Positions 49,333 through 61,030 of a stretch of 64,000 nt of DNA are shown here, piece after piece (the stretch's first letter is position 1; each line of letters starts with the position of its first letter). Source of the stretch: Papilionanthe hookeriana x Papilionanthe teres (Eukaryota > Streptophyta > Magnoliopsida > Asparagales > Orchidaceae); NCBI GenBank assembly GCA_022702705.1, contig CM040427.1:20049625-20113624 (forward strand), given 5' to 3'. Below the pieces are notes generated by a model. The model ran no database searches. It saw only the letters and a list, made by a program, of their open reading frames with translations, and had not been told where the DNA came from. The position numbers and the translations under genes are program-made.

Positions 49333-49336
49333 AACA

Positions 49337-49341
49337 GAGTG
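49337..49341. repeat. Target-site duplication, right copy (gagtg)
   Basis: Matches 45836-45840. The next bases (atggctcacccatgtcatcc) continue the LTR2 sequence exactly where copy B does after 26119. Confidence 0.95.
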
Positions 49342-50189
49342 ATGGCTCACCCATGTCATCCTTTAAGAATTGGTATGGGCATGACACCTCCTTCATCCTT
49401 CATGATGGTGTCATGATGGTATTTTTAACCATGGTAAATGATGTGTCATGGGTCATTTAATGTGTTAATTCATATGTAATTGGTCTCATGGGTTATGTGT
49501 AACCTATATGAGGTCACTCATGATGTCATTACCTGTTTGTAAATTCAAAACCATTTATTATGTCATGGGTGATGTCACGTGTCCAAAATTTATTTTATGG
49601 CTTTTTTAAATTAAAATTCCATTTTTAATTAATTATGTAATTAATCTAAAATGTTGGAAATTATATAATTAACAATAAATTAATCATAATTTTAGGATTA
49701 ATTATTTGATTAATTTTATCATTTTTTGGTCCAAAATTGGGTATTAATTAAATTTGATACATGTTGACTAAGGTTTACCAATTTTGACCCAAAGTTAACC
49801 CAGATTGACTAATTCTAATGTGAGGGTGTCTAATGTAACCTATTCAACCTTGTCATGGTCGATTTGGTTGTAAAGTTTATGGGTTTTCCCACTAGGTTTA
49901 ATTTGGTCATATTGACCAGTTTTGGGGCTTTGGTCAATCCAAAGATCAATTTGGTGACACTTGTATTAATTTTTTTGTGGTTTTGACTATTGTCAAGTTA
50001 TTTGTGTCAATGTCTGTCATTGAAGTCAATTTTGTGATTGGTGGGGGTATGCAAGTTAGCCATTTCGACCAATTTTAACCTATCTTGGCCAAGGGTTAAC
50101 CAAAGTCATTTTAATGGTCATGGTGATGTCTTTAAGTGTTAAATGAGTCATATTCGATCATTTTAGTGTTCTGATCGGGTTTGGAGAAG

Positions 50190-50600
50190 CCACGGTTAGT
50201 CACTAGACAAAAATTGATCAATGTGACCAAAGTTGTCTTTTTAGGGTCAAAAGTCGACTATTGGGTCAATATTCGATCATTGCCGTGAATTGATCATTTT
50301 GACCAAAATCGACTTTTTAAGGCAAAAAGTTGATTTTAGGTCAATGGTTGTTCATTGGGTCAGGAATTAATCATTTTGACAAAAATTGACCATTTTGCCA
50401 AATGTTGACTCGTCAAGCTAGTAGGTCAGCTACTGGTCAAGAATTGATCAATTTGACCAAAAATTGACCATTTGGGTCAAATGTTAACCTGTTGGGTCAG
50501 TAAGGTTGGTCACTAGTCAGAATTGATCGATTTCGACCAAAGTCGACCATTTATGTCAAACATCGACCTATCAAGTCGTTAGCTGATCAAATCCGTTCAT
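50190..50600 (-). repeat. TTGAC/GTCAA-rich array in LTR2 U3, copy A
   Basis: Counterpart of 26970-27380 (ggtcaaatgttaacctgttg, gaattgatcaatttgaccaa). Several motifs are altered to tcgacc or ttaacc. Confidence 0.7.
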
Positions 50601-50723
50601 TATTGCCGATCGGATCATTTAAGAATGTCATTAAAATTTAGATTAAAAGGTCTTATTAAGTTTTAACCTTGGTCATTAGGGTTCATTAACTATTCGGACC
50701 TTTCATAAAAAGTGAGTTCAACA

Positions 50724-52803
50724 CATTTCGAAAGTTTTCAATTTTCTCGTATTTTTAATTTTTAAAAATTTTCTAATAGTTCGTTCTAATTCCGAATCGT
50801 AGCACAAGTCCTTGTAAACCTAAACTTTCGAATAAACTATTATATCACAACAATGAAAATAAAAAAATAAAACACATATAAACAACATAAGATTTAAATA
50901 AAACTTAAAAATTGAAATTTTGCTTTTCTAAACAATCTTTTAAAAATTTTTCTTTTAATTCAAATCGAAGGACATTCAATTCTCCCCGACAAAGACGCAA
51001 AAAACTTGATTCCTGCATTAATACAGTATATATTTACTTGTGGTAATAAGATTATAATTATATTTATGATATAAAATTTTTCCTTTGCAACGTACGCCAA
51101 AACTTCGACTCCGATGTAGATAGTAATTAAATGTATTATATTTAATTTTAGGAATCTACGTAAGTATACGCTTCTCGTTATCGTTGGTTACTGACTTTAT
51201 GATTAAGCTCGAAGTATTGATCCCACTTAGAGAAGTTTTAGATATTTAAATGATAAAAAGATTTTTAGATAACAAAAATCTATATAGAAAAAGACACATA
51301 ATTATACAAACTTTTAGGATAATAGAAATTTAAAATGCAAATCTTTTTTGTATTTTCTTAAATTTTCAACAGTAAATAATTAACTAACTATAATGAGATT
51401 TTTGAAGATTAAAGAAGTATAGATAAAAATATATTTTTCCTTATCATGAATAAGTAATAGCATGTGAGTCTGTTGTGAAATTATTTAAAATGTGTTAAAA
51501 TAATAGAGAGCAATAATATTCTTTACATTTACTAGAGATACTATAAAAAACATCAAGGTTTAGTGCTCGAATAAGCTGAAGCATTTTAAGCAGTAGGAAC
51601 ATACTACCTCTCACTTGCAGTTCCCTTCTCCCACCCGGGGGGCTTACCCCTACATCAAAACCTAAACAATAAACCAAATCGGGGACTTTAAAGCTCATTT
51701 CACCCTAAAGTCCTCTAATTCTAAAAACCCATCAAAGTATATTTTTATTTATTTGCACAAAATTATATGAATTACTTTCTCATCCAAACAATCTCATGAT
51801 TTCTATCTATTGTTGATTGAGACAATACCTACTAAGATCTTGCTCCCTACACCGGCAAAATCAAGAAGTAAATGAATTGAAATGGTTAAATCAACACAAC
51901 TTCTTTCAACATTAAAGATCAATACTTCCATAACTTCCATCCAAAACTTAACTACTATTCATTTTAAGGAAAAAGATAAAGAAGAATACCGTAATCCATG
52001 GAGAAAAACACAACAACAAGTAGTTTTAAAACTAGAAATCATGTAAAAAACATAAGAAGTCTCAATTAAAACTAAATGAAGTATAAACAAAACTCTATCT
52101 CAAGTTTCTTTCCACCAAACTCTCTAAGTTCCTCTTCAATCTCTTCCTTTCTCTTACAAGACTCCCTTGGACTATTCATCCAACTCAAGAGGGTTAAATC
52201 TCTTTAATACATTATATTTTTACTTAAAATCTCACACCTTACCTTTCACTAGAATGACAAGTATTTAACAAAGCTTAAGTAAAAATCCTACAACTCCTTA
52301 CTATAAACTCTCTAAAACTCACTCACAGCCTCTCTTCTTCTTCAAGTCTATTCTTTTATATTTTCTAAAATAAGTTCTTTGTACTTCAAAATTTGTTCAT
52401 AATCAATGAATCTACCCAAGAGATGCATCCTTTCAAGTGAAATTTCGAATGTCTTTGCTGCCCTCGATTAGTTACCCAATGCTTGTTCCAAAGGACACCT
52501 CAAACACCTCTTCAAAATTTGACAAAATTACTTAAAATTGCAAAGTGACTACCCCGCGCTTAAGCTTATGGTCTTTCGCACTTTCGCGCCTTTCTCTCGT
52601 CCGCTTCTGCCGCTTAGCCCCCGTTCATTTTAACACATTCCTTCAATTTCGATCCAAATTTCGACCCTCGTTTCACTTCTTTTTCCATATTTAGTTGATT
52701 TAATTGTACTTGAAAGAAAAAATACATAAATACCTTCCATTAAAGTACAATATCATAAAAATAGGAGTAAAATGTATAAAATATTATATATTTGTGTATA
52801 TCA
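50724..52803 (-). mobile_element. Athila-like element remnant, minus strand (internal end, PBS, LTR)
   Basis: 50983-50999 on the minus strand reads TGCGTCTTTGTCGGGGA, a decayed form of the tRNA-Asp-type PBS TGGCGCCGTTGCCGGGGA. It is flanked on the LTR side by aaaaaact as in related elements. From 51007 (tgattcctgc) to 52803 (gtatatca) an LTR of about 1.8 kb runs with TG...CA ends. Its minus-strand beginning (cctatttttatgatattgta, then ctttaatggaaggtattta) resembles the start of the plus-strand Athila LTR at 57215. The internal part 50724-50982 is AT-rich and shows no coding motif. The T2 LTR end at 50723 abuts it, so T2 probably inserted into this element. Confidence 0.65.
51007..52803 (-). 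repeat. LTR of the minus-strand Athila-like element
   Basis: TG...CA ends beside a degenerate PBS. It includes a GC-richer stretch around 52550-52620 (ccgcgcttaagc, cgcttctgccgcttagc) within AT-rich DNA. The short frame at 51495-51698 has no counterpart elsewhere and is not called. Confidence 0.6.
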
Positions 52804-55800
52804 TTAGCCGTTCGAGACGATGATCACGAGCCATCGGATCGGGCCGTGTAATGGATGGATGCTTCCAGATCACGTGACGAGAAGATGATAAATGAACCAC
52901 TTCGGCCGTGTGACAACTTACTCGCATGGCGTGTCAATTTGCGGAAAGACCACAGAAGAAGCATAACTTACCACCGCCCAGTTTGCGTGGTGCGAGTCGA
53001 TAAGTAAAATTAAGGTATTTTTATTTATTTAAATAAAAAACTGAAAAATGCATAACTTAGTGTAGTAAAATCAAAAGAATAAAATAAAATACTATGTTGC
53101 TCTACGAGCGTAGGAAAACAATGTGAAAATAAAGTCGAGTTATTCGACTAGTATTTATTTTTAAATTAATAAAATACAATAAAACTTTACTAATCATAAC
53201 TCATAACAAACATTTCACCATGGCTGAAAATTTGGGTTTGATTCCTCATGTTAATATAGATGTTCTCTCAGATTTTTCAAGGTCGAGGGCATCTCTAACT
53301 GTAGATCCCTAATTTTCAAGTCGAAACCATCCGTTTAAATTTAAAAATTATAATAAATAAAATACAAAATTAGTTTTGGCAGTTTGCCGTGGTCGATGAC
53401 TCTAAGAAAATATAGATAAGATTTAACTAGTTAATAATGGCACAAATTGTAATTAACTCATTAAAAACTTAAAAATTAAATAAATAAAATATGAATATAA
53501 AAATCACAAAAATTATTCCACTCTATAATAATCAAAGCAACCACCCATAAAAATTTGAAGTCAATTGTATTCGATTTAATCACTAAAATGGATTTTCTAA
53601 GTAAAATAGTATTTTTGGCACTAAAATAATTATAATAATTAAAATATACTAAGAAAATTATAAAAATGGTTTTTGGTGAGTTCTAAAATAATTACGGTAG
53701 ACTTAAGAAAATAAAATTGGGTAAATTAAAATAAATATTTCTTTTTTAGCTATATTTTGAATTTTTAAATAATTTAAAATATTGAAAAATAATTAAAAAT
53801 CTATCAAAATAGTAAAATATGAAAATACACCAAATGTTACATTTTATTTCCTAGCCACTAAAGAACAATTAAAATTTTTTTCTAATTTTTTAAATAAAGT
53901 TATGATTGTTCCAAAGGCTAAAATGAATTTTTCTTAATTTAACACTAAAAATAATTATAATAAATAAAATAAAAATCATAAAAAATATGAAATTTACTTC
54001 TCTTGGTTCTCCGAACTCGAGAGATTTATGAAAAATATAAACCCTAATTTTCCATTTAAATAATATTTCATATCTAATTAATACTAAAAATAAACAAATA
54101 AATATAATACTTAAAATAAAACTAAGAAAATTTTGAAAATTGTCCTAAGTGGTCCTCTGACCTAAGTAAACTCGTATAATTTTTTTAACAACAACATGAT
54201 TTGTTTTTGCTAAGTTAATGAATTAATTTTGAAAAATACCTATTTTTACATTAAAATAATTATAAAAATAAAATTAAAATTAGGAAAATCACATTTTCTC
54301 CCATAATATTTTACTTGGGTGGGGTAACATCAAAAGTTTAAAGTCATTTGAGTTGAATTTAATGAATTATGAGGTGATAAAGCCTTAAAGGGGTAAAATG
54401 ATAATTATGTAATTTAAGCTTTAAATTAATATTTTCAGTTAATCACTGTAAAAATGGGTAATAAATGATTTCACTTTAAATTTGTTGGATGATTGAAACA
54501 TAAAGGGTTGAAAGGTAGAAACCAATCTCACCTCTCCACATAACAATGGTATAAAAAGTAATTTACTTTAATTATGGTACTTGGAAGTTAATTAAATTAA
54601 ATGATTCTATGCAGGGGTTCGATTTTGGGAAGATAATAATCTGCTAAGTCGAGACCCCTAGCTAATGGTTTGATGATAATACAATCATAGATTATGAATA
54701 AATGACATTTAATTTAAACATTCCTACAATTACAAATTCACCCATAATTCTTAAGGGCTTAGTAGTAAACTAGGCTTAATCCAAATTTCGATTAATGAGG
54801 TTTAGAAAAGAAAACATGATCGATTAAGAATATTTTGAAAACACTAGTAGCCCAATTTAAATTAATGACTAAATTCCATAACAAATCAATTTACCCTTAA
54901 AGTGTCTTCACCCACATAATTTGTAAACAAATATCAATTGTTACCCCGCTCATAGATAATTAAAAACATTAATGTTTACTCTATATTGTGGTTGAATAAA
55001 CACTCACAAACCTCACTTTGAAATGGATGAATGATTTAGGAACATAATAAGTTCATAGTGAATCCCTCTAACGTTTCCGAAATGGTCTCAAAATTCATTT
55101 AGATCATACCCCGAACACTTTTATACTGGATATCTTGGAGGACAAATGAACCATTATGCTTTCGCTCAAGAAAATCATCCATTACACAAATGAACAGAAC
55201 TCACCAAGTTATGCCTTAGGGCTTCTAAGCACACTTTTAAACCAGTCTTCCATGTTTTCTTTACATGCAACATATTTTTAATTCCCCGTAATATTATACA
55301 TATACACTACAAGTACCGATGATTTGCACTAGAGTGGGCAGAATATAATTTATGCATTTGTAGTTTATTTACAATACTTTTCTTTACTACACATTACTTT
55401 TCATTTTCTGCAAAATTATGCCACCATGCATGTTAAACCAAAAACCAAAAACTAAAACATAACAAAATTCACAACAACAACAAGATAAGAAAACTTTAGA
55501 AAATTAATCACAAAAACCAAAATAAAGACAATTGCAACTTAATCGCATGTCTCTTCGGGATGATCGAGAATCTCTCGCATGAGGTAACCTACGGATGTTA
55601 ACGAGATTTCCCCCGATATGGATGAACTTATTGAATTCATTTAGTTGGGCTTTGCAAATTCATCCGAACCAAGTGAATTCAAGAAAATAGCAGCCGGGAA
55701 TTTAGGAACCTATAAGATCCCAACCGGTGTCGCTCCAATCAACCTAAATTCCCTCCTAAAAAGACATATAAATAATTGTGAAAACTACACCAAAACTCAA

Positions 55801-56788
55801 ACTCTAAACCTGATACTTATCACAACCTCCACAATTTGACACTTCTAAACTTAAACATGTTGTAACAAGGATCTCGGGAGAAAACACCGGACAAAGACGA
55901 TGAGACACAGAATAACAATATTATTCGGGAGAGAAAACGATTAATAACACCAAACCTCCTTAGAAATAAACAACAAGCCATAGACTTTCAGGTAGCTTGT
56001 CTAGTACGAAGTACTTATATTTTAGTCTTTCGTACACCCTTTAATATAAGCCCTAACTCGCCTTACGACCTGCGTGTCGTCATTTGGTACAACATAAAAC
56101 CTCCTATCTTCCCGTACTATCTACATGATCACTATCACGTTGTATGTGTTCTTTTAAATAATAGAAAATCGTTATGGATGCAACAATAAACAATATCGCT
56201 TCTAAATTAAAGCCCAAAAATATGGTAATGGGAAGCCACCACAGTACCTCCTCAGTGTCCTGTAACATCCCCTAACTTTCTTCCTTCCTGACTCAAAAAC
56301 ATCCGTTCCAAATTTGCAACTTTCCCATTTGAATTTCCTATTGTCCAAACTCGAAATCCTAAACCCTTTAATTCATGAAGACAATATTTTTGGTCTACAT
56401 CGAGAGTTTTCTTAGGTGGCTTCATTATTTTAAGATGTAATTAACTATATGAGCCGCTCTTAAAGGAAACTTTAACAACCCATGTAATATAAACCTTAAT
56501 TAATCTCTTATATTAAATATGTGAACTTGTTTATCGACATAAATGATTCAAAATAATGTATGTCATAGATTCTTTAGTTTATTTAATCGAGCCTCACTGT
56601 ATGATGTTCATTCTTTAGGGTAGATGCATGACTTCAGTAGCGTCTTCGTAGCTTAAATTATTGCAAATATGAGATCGATTTGATTTCATATTTTCAAAAT
56701 AAAAATAATATTTTCTAAAACCACATATATTATCTTAAATTAAATTAAACACCACAACGACAACTTTTCAACTTTTTAACTGCCGACA
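52804..56788 (+). repeat. LTR3: Tat-type LTR, plus orientation, 5'-truncated
   Basis: Reverse-complement relative of LTR1, collinear in reverse with about 10900-6407. Landmarks: the core block with tagtgtagtaaaatcaaaag and ataaaatactatgttgct (52990-53130); gatgatcgagaatctctcgc and ggtaacctacggatgttaac (55558-55600); cgagagttttcttaggtggc and taagatgtaattaactatat (56400-56455); and the end tgccgaca at 56781-56788. No (TTTAA)n tract is present. The U3 part is absent, the Athila-like LTR starting immediately to its left. No PBS follows 56788, so it is either a 3' LTR or a solo LTR. It is clearly more diverged than the LTR1 copies are from each other. Confidence 0.75.
52805..53140 (+). promoter_or_regulatory. 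LTR3 core block: candidate promoter/R region
   Basis: GC-richer segment (gagacgatgatcacgagcc, cgcccagtttgcgtgg) followed by an AT-rich strip, AATAAA-like motifs and the reverse complement of the ctcctctg-type landmark (53098-53135). Same order as in LTR1 and LTR2 when read on the element strand. Confidence 0.4.
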
Positions 56789-57214
56789 ATAGGCTAACAC
56801 TTTGTAATCCACTTTGTTTCTCAACCCTTAGATCATTCTCTCGACAAATGTTTCTTCTATTATGGGACCGGCTCTCCTCGAATGACTACTGGCTTTCACC
56901 TTGACCACCTCGGTAACACACTTTTCCTCACTTTAAATTTACTATCGTTATTTCTTCTAATTCTCAACGCTACTTCCCAAAGACCGAGGTGCCACATCAA
57001 CCGAATAGATGGTGACATGATATTTCTAAAAGCGACGTAAAGGTGAAATAAAGATATTTTATTTAATCTACCCATAAAGTGTCTTCTAATACTATTCTCC
57101 GCCGTCACCATATTATTAAGAACCTTTATTTTTTAGAGCTCACGTTTTTGATCGGAATCGTAGTGTTGTCCATTAGCACCACTATGTCTCCTTGATGAAG
57201 ACTAGCTATAAGCA
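56789..57214. other. Unassigned segment between LTR3 and the Athila LTR
   Basis: GC content is slightly higher than its surroundings. A minus-strand frame of 71 codons (57111-56896) includes HFMGRLNKISLFHLYVAF and WHLGLWEVALRIRR; I do not recognise it and it has no clear extension. It may be the original insertion target or a gag-like remnant. No repeat was seen. Confidence 0.3.
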
Positions 57215-58776
57215 TGATCACGAAAATTTTATTAAGAAATCCATACCTATTTTTGATGAAATTGCACTTTAAAGAAGGGTATTTTCTATTTTATTGCGGT
57301 GAATGAAGAATTTAGTGATAAAAAGCAAAAATCATAAAAAGGAGCGAATTTGGAGCAAAATCATTTACCGCAGTCGACTCGCTTTGAAGATCGAGCCCGC
57401 CGACTATGAGGTTACTTGTGGAAGAAAATTCCCCGAAGAATTTATAAATGTCTCGCCGACAATGACAGAGCCAGCCGAAGATCTTCTGTAGCCTCACCGA
57501 TAGCGAGGTAGTTCGTCGCCGACTTGCCGAGCTAGTTCAACAGCAAGATATACCAACTCTGGACTTTTCTAAAGGATGCTTACACACCTCTTTGGCCCTT
57601 TACTCACCTCTATATATAGAAGCCGAACAGCCTGTAGTACTCTAGTGTTAATTAGTGTTACTTTGGTGTTATTGTGTTACCAGGAGTTTGTCCAATCTTT
57701 TGTGTCTAAGTTCTAAGTGTTATAAGTGAGTTATTTCTGAAATTTTAGTGAGTATTTAGTGAGTCATTTACTCGGAAGGAAGGAGTCAAAGGAACTACGA
57801 GAGTCCGTTTCTGGGATAAATTAAGATAAGTATTTGTATTTATTATTTTTAACTTTAAATGAAACTGTGTTTGGTTTAGTTTCCATGCATTCGAGTGGTA
57901 GTTGGTTTAGTCTTTTTCTCCGTTTATGAAATTAAGTGACTTTTATTGAAATTAAAAATAAAGATACTTTTATATATTAATAAATTGCATAATTTTTACT
58001 TAAAATTTAATTTACTTTCAACCGGCTATTTGATTCGTTAAAAATATGTTGATTATCAACTATAGTAAAGATTACATCCTACATTCAGTGAACAAAAATG
58101 AAATAGGTGCAAATAAATGAGAAATAATATCAATTGCCGAGAATCGAGTACTAGTGGACAGATTGCAACATTCACCTAGTCCCATTGTTCGAGAGCCGAA
58201 GAGTGGCTGTTGTACCTCGTGCTTAGGAACGTGGGAGTTCGTTGCGCCCAGATCCTCCCCGCCAACAAGCAGATCGTAATCAACATAGATTACCAATATT
58301 CTTACACTTAATTAAAGGGTAAAGAATGAATGTTCATTTGTTACAATACCTTAAAATTATCTATTTAAATTCATCAATCATTTAAATTTCTAAAATATGT
58401 GAAAGATACTTTTTCCGAATAGTTAAGATCATTGAAGAATTTAGTTTATTTCCCGAACTCGCAATTAGTATTAATTTTCACTTAAATGCTTAATTTATCT
58501 AATTAAAATACTTAGTTTACTTTATCGCACTTAAATTCGTAATCTTACCAGATATTATTATTATTATTATTATTTTAAATTAGTTGTTATTTAATTTTCT
58601 CTTTTCCCGGATTCATAAATCAGACTCCACCGAGCCCCGTATTTCGACACATACGTATATCACAGAAACATCCACAACATAAACAAATTACAATTTATAC
58701 ATATAATATAATGTGACCAAGTTTTTGGCTTCGTTGCAATCAAATTGCAAATATCATAATATAAATTTGTGGGTCA
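57215..58776 (+). repeat. 5' LTR of the plus-strand Athila-like element (about 1.56 kb)
   Basis: The proposed start tgatcacgaaaattttatt is placed by similarity of the following cctatttttgatgaaattgc to the start of the minus-strand Athila LTR. The proposed end gtca at 58773-58776 is 6 bp before the PBS. A GC-richer part (57360-57560) precedes the TATA box. Boundaries are approximate. Confidence 0.6.
57611..57618 (+). promoter_or_regulatory. TATA box of the Athila-like LTR
   Basis: TATATATA in the context cacctctatatatagaagcc, near the middle of the LTR, just after its GC-richer segment. Confidence 0.6.
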
Positions 58777-58800
58777 AGTTTTTGGCGCCGTTGCCGGGAA
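58711..58800 (+). repeat. Tandem duplication of the PBS-flanking sequence
   Basis: ataatgtgaccaagtttttg followed by gcttcgttgcaat, then 57 bp later gtgggtcaagtttttggcgc followed by cgttgccgg. The first copy has a damaged PBS and the second an almost canonical one. Confidence 0.7.
58783..58800 (+). promoter_or_regulatory. Primer-binding site of the plus-strand Athila-like element (tRNA-Asp type)
   Basis: TGGCGCCGTTGCCGGGAA, matching the classic plant PBS TGGCGCCGTTGCCGGGGA at all but one position. Confidence 0.9.
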
Positions 58801-58917
58801 AGTAAGAAAATTTACTAAAGTAACGTACTATTTTAAAATAATCATATAATAAATATCTATTCTAAAATTGTATGCGCAACTTCCCGGAAACAAAAAAATT
58901 TAATACCTTACGATTCC

Positions 58918-60640
58918 CGAATTAGAGCGTACAATTAAAAGAATTAGAAAAACAAAAGAAACAAACTATAAATTTCACACAAACGCGAATATTCCCGAAA
59001 TTCAAAATATGAACCAACGAAGACCATTAAGAGATTATGCCAACCCTACATCGTATGAAATTCATTTAACTATTCAAAACCCCGATGTAGCCGCTAATTC
59101 ATTTGAACTTAAACTTAATTATCCAAAAGGTACAAAACAATCAATTAGTGGTTCACCTATCAAGATCCTAACTTACATCTTGCTAGTTTTCTAGAACTTT
59201 GTGCTACTTTTAAATATCAAGGAGTATCTGACGATGCCATAAAGACTTAGACTTTTTTCCTTTTTCATTAAGGGATAAGGCTAAAATGTGGTCAATTCCG
59301 TTTAGCACTCCGGATCTATTAAAACTTGGGGAGAATTATCGCGTACTCTTCATCCAAATATTTCACCATCTAAAACCCGTTGTTTAGAAATGATATAACT
59401 TCTTTATTGATAGATGGAGAATCAATTTATGAATCTTAGGAGAGATTTAAGGAACTTTTTAGGAAATCTCTAATATTATGCGCTACAATTTCAGATTGGC
59501 CGATTATTCAAACCTTTTATAATGGATTAGTGGGACTTTTAAGATCAATCATCGAGTGCCGTTGCTGGAGGTTCATTAATGTCTAAACCATTCGATGAAG
59601 CTTATGCACTAATCGAAGAAATGGCAACAAATAATTTCTACTTCATTCGCGTATTAGAGTAACCAAAAAATAAATGCGCATTCGTTTTAAAACGATGCAA
59701 TATCTATTAGCTTTCAAATTGCTGCTATCTAAGAAATTAGATCATTTCGAATGAACTACTCTCCTACTTTAAGAAAAACTCATCCTGACAAATCATGGGG
59801 ACCCCAATCTAATAATGAAACTTTAAATGCTATTAATAATAGAATCCAATAACCCTTATTCAAACTATTATAATCCTCAAGAAAACTCATCCAAATTTTA
59901 ATTAGAATAACACATCTAATCAACAATGGATGAATCAACCAAATCAAGCAAATCCAAACTATAAACTCCACTACCTACTCCGGATTTAATAACAATAACC
60001 CACAATTCAAAGATAAGAAATTATTCATGGATGAAATTGACTTTGAATATGGGTCATCAACTACAAAATCAATAGAAATCAACTACAAATTCAAGGAAAT
60101 CAATTACAAATCTATGAAAATTATTCATTAAAAATATCAACCTCAACTTGACATATTGCTACCTACATAAATAACAGAATACCCTGAACTTTTCCTAGTA
60201 ATGTTGAACAATCCTAAAGATCAAGGAAAAGAACAAATTAAAGCAATACAACCAAGAAGTGGAAAAGAACTAGGACCTCAAATTCAAAATAACTTAAAAG
60301 CCAAAATGAGGAAGTGAAAATCGAAAAGGAAAGAATTCAACAAGATTCAAACTTGAACATCCTTTAATACCTATGAAAATCATGAAACACCTCCACCACC
60401 ATTTCCTCAATCCATCACTTCAACATAAAAAAGATAAATAATTTGCTAAATTCCTCAAATACTAAAGAAATTAACGATCAATATACCTTTTGTTAAAGCT
60501 TTGGATCGTATGCCAAATTATAAAATTTATGAAAGATATTCTAAATAAAAAGAAAATTCACCGATAATGAAATGGGTACCACTCAGAAGAGTTTATGTTA
60601 TTATTCAAGAAGCTTCCTCAAAATTGAAAGATCCTAAATA
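58918..60640 (+). pseudogene. Athila-like gag, decayed
   Basis: Structural gag protein of the particle. Open pieces in order: 58918-59194 with RPLRDYANPTSYEIHLTI and NSFELKLNYPKG; 59168-59300 in another frame with NLHLASFLELCATFKYQGVS and a SLRDKAKMW-like segment; later fragments near 60000-60600. The FELK and LASFLELC...GVSDDAI phrases are typical of Athila gag. Several stops and frame changes prevent a full protein. The N-terminal Met is unclear; the first useful ATG is at 59009. Confidence 0.8.
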
Positions 60641-60679
60641 GTTTCACTCATACCTCATAAGCAAAGAGAAAAAATTTAA

Positions 60680-61030
60680 GGGAAAAGTCATATGACTAGG
60701 AGCAAGCATCAATCTAATTGCCCACGATTTTAAGAGATTAGATTAGGAAAAATTACATCTTCTTCAACCCTTCAATTTATTTGATCACTGTTACCTATCC
60801 TAAGGGAGTTATCAAGATGTGTTAAGAAGGTGGATACCACTTTCCCAAGAGATTTTATTGTTTTAGATACTATGAAGATAAAGAAATTCCTATCATTTTA
60901 TGAAGACCATTTTTACTACCTAGAAAAGCGCTATGATTGATGTTCGTAAAGGAGAATTAATCATGAGAGTAAATGACCAAAAAGTTACCTTTAATATCGT
61001 TAAAATCAATGAAACATCTTGCGTCATAAA
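60680..61030 (+). pseudogene. Athila-like aspartic protease, decayed
   Basis: Near 60695-60715 the sequence encodes LGASINLI, the catalytic D-L-G-A-S-I-N-L segment with the Asp codon lost or shifted. Around 60834 a frame reads TFPRDFIVLDTMK, and 60938-61008 reads MIDVRKGELIMRVNDQKVTF, both typical of the C-terminal half of Athila proteases. Frameshifts separate them. Confidence 0.75.

Larger units (their letters stand above)
45841..49336 (-). mobile_element. Solo LTR1 (3496 bp, internally deleted) inserted in the T2 5' LTR
   Basis: Starts TGTCGGCATATTTTAGG and ends GAGGTCAACA, flanked by gagtg on both sides. No internal coding DNA lies between, so this is a solo LTR left by LTR-LTR recombination. 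The other LTR2 copy has the uninterrupted sequence aggtgagtgatgactcaccc at 26111-26130. Compared with the 7.3-kb LTR1 copies it lacks about 4.0 kb (equivalent to roughly 8441-12481), including (TTTAA)n and the whole core block. The junction is near 47852. Confidence 0.95.
20904..50723 (-). mobile_element. Tat-lineage retrotransposon T2 (3' LTR part, internal region, 5' LTR), with a nested solo LTR
   Basis: Minus-strand order from the right: 5' LTR (50723-38405, with a solo LTR1 at 45841-49336), degenerate PBS, gag, protease, RT, RNase H, archaeal-type RNase H, integrase, long 3' UTR, then a 3' LTR (27513-20904) whose remaining part must lie left of the LTR1/T1 insertion, outside the window. 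The two LTR2 copies align from 20904/40264 to 27513/50723. Every coding domain is recognisable but broken, and several catalytic residues are changed. The region after the right end (50724 on) is Athila-like internal sequence, so T2 seems to have inserted into an Athila element. Confidence 0.85.
38405..50723 (-). repeat. 5' LTR of T2 (LTR2 family), interrupted by a solo LTR1
   Basis: The internal boundary is near 38405 (tgtcatcacc) or 38420 (tgacattttt); the outer end is ...GAGTTCAACA at 50723. After removing the solo LTR and one target duplication it is about 8.8 kb. Layout: U5-side single-copy part with gggagtcgccactc and a distant relative of LTR1 (ctcctatatagctaattaca), (TTTTG)n near 38935-39020, aatctaa-rich DNA (39480-39960), then from 40264 collinear with copy B: 75-bp array, core block, solo insertion, TTGAC array. 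Confidence 0.8.

Noticed and set aside
57303..57491. Overlapping 62- and 61-codon frames in the Athila LTR
   Set aside because: Both strands are open because of local GC content; they lie just before the TATA box and have no recognisable domain.
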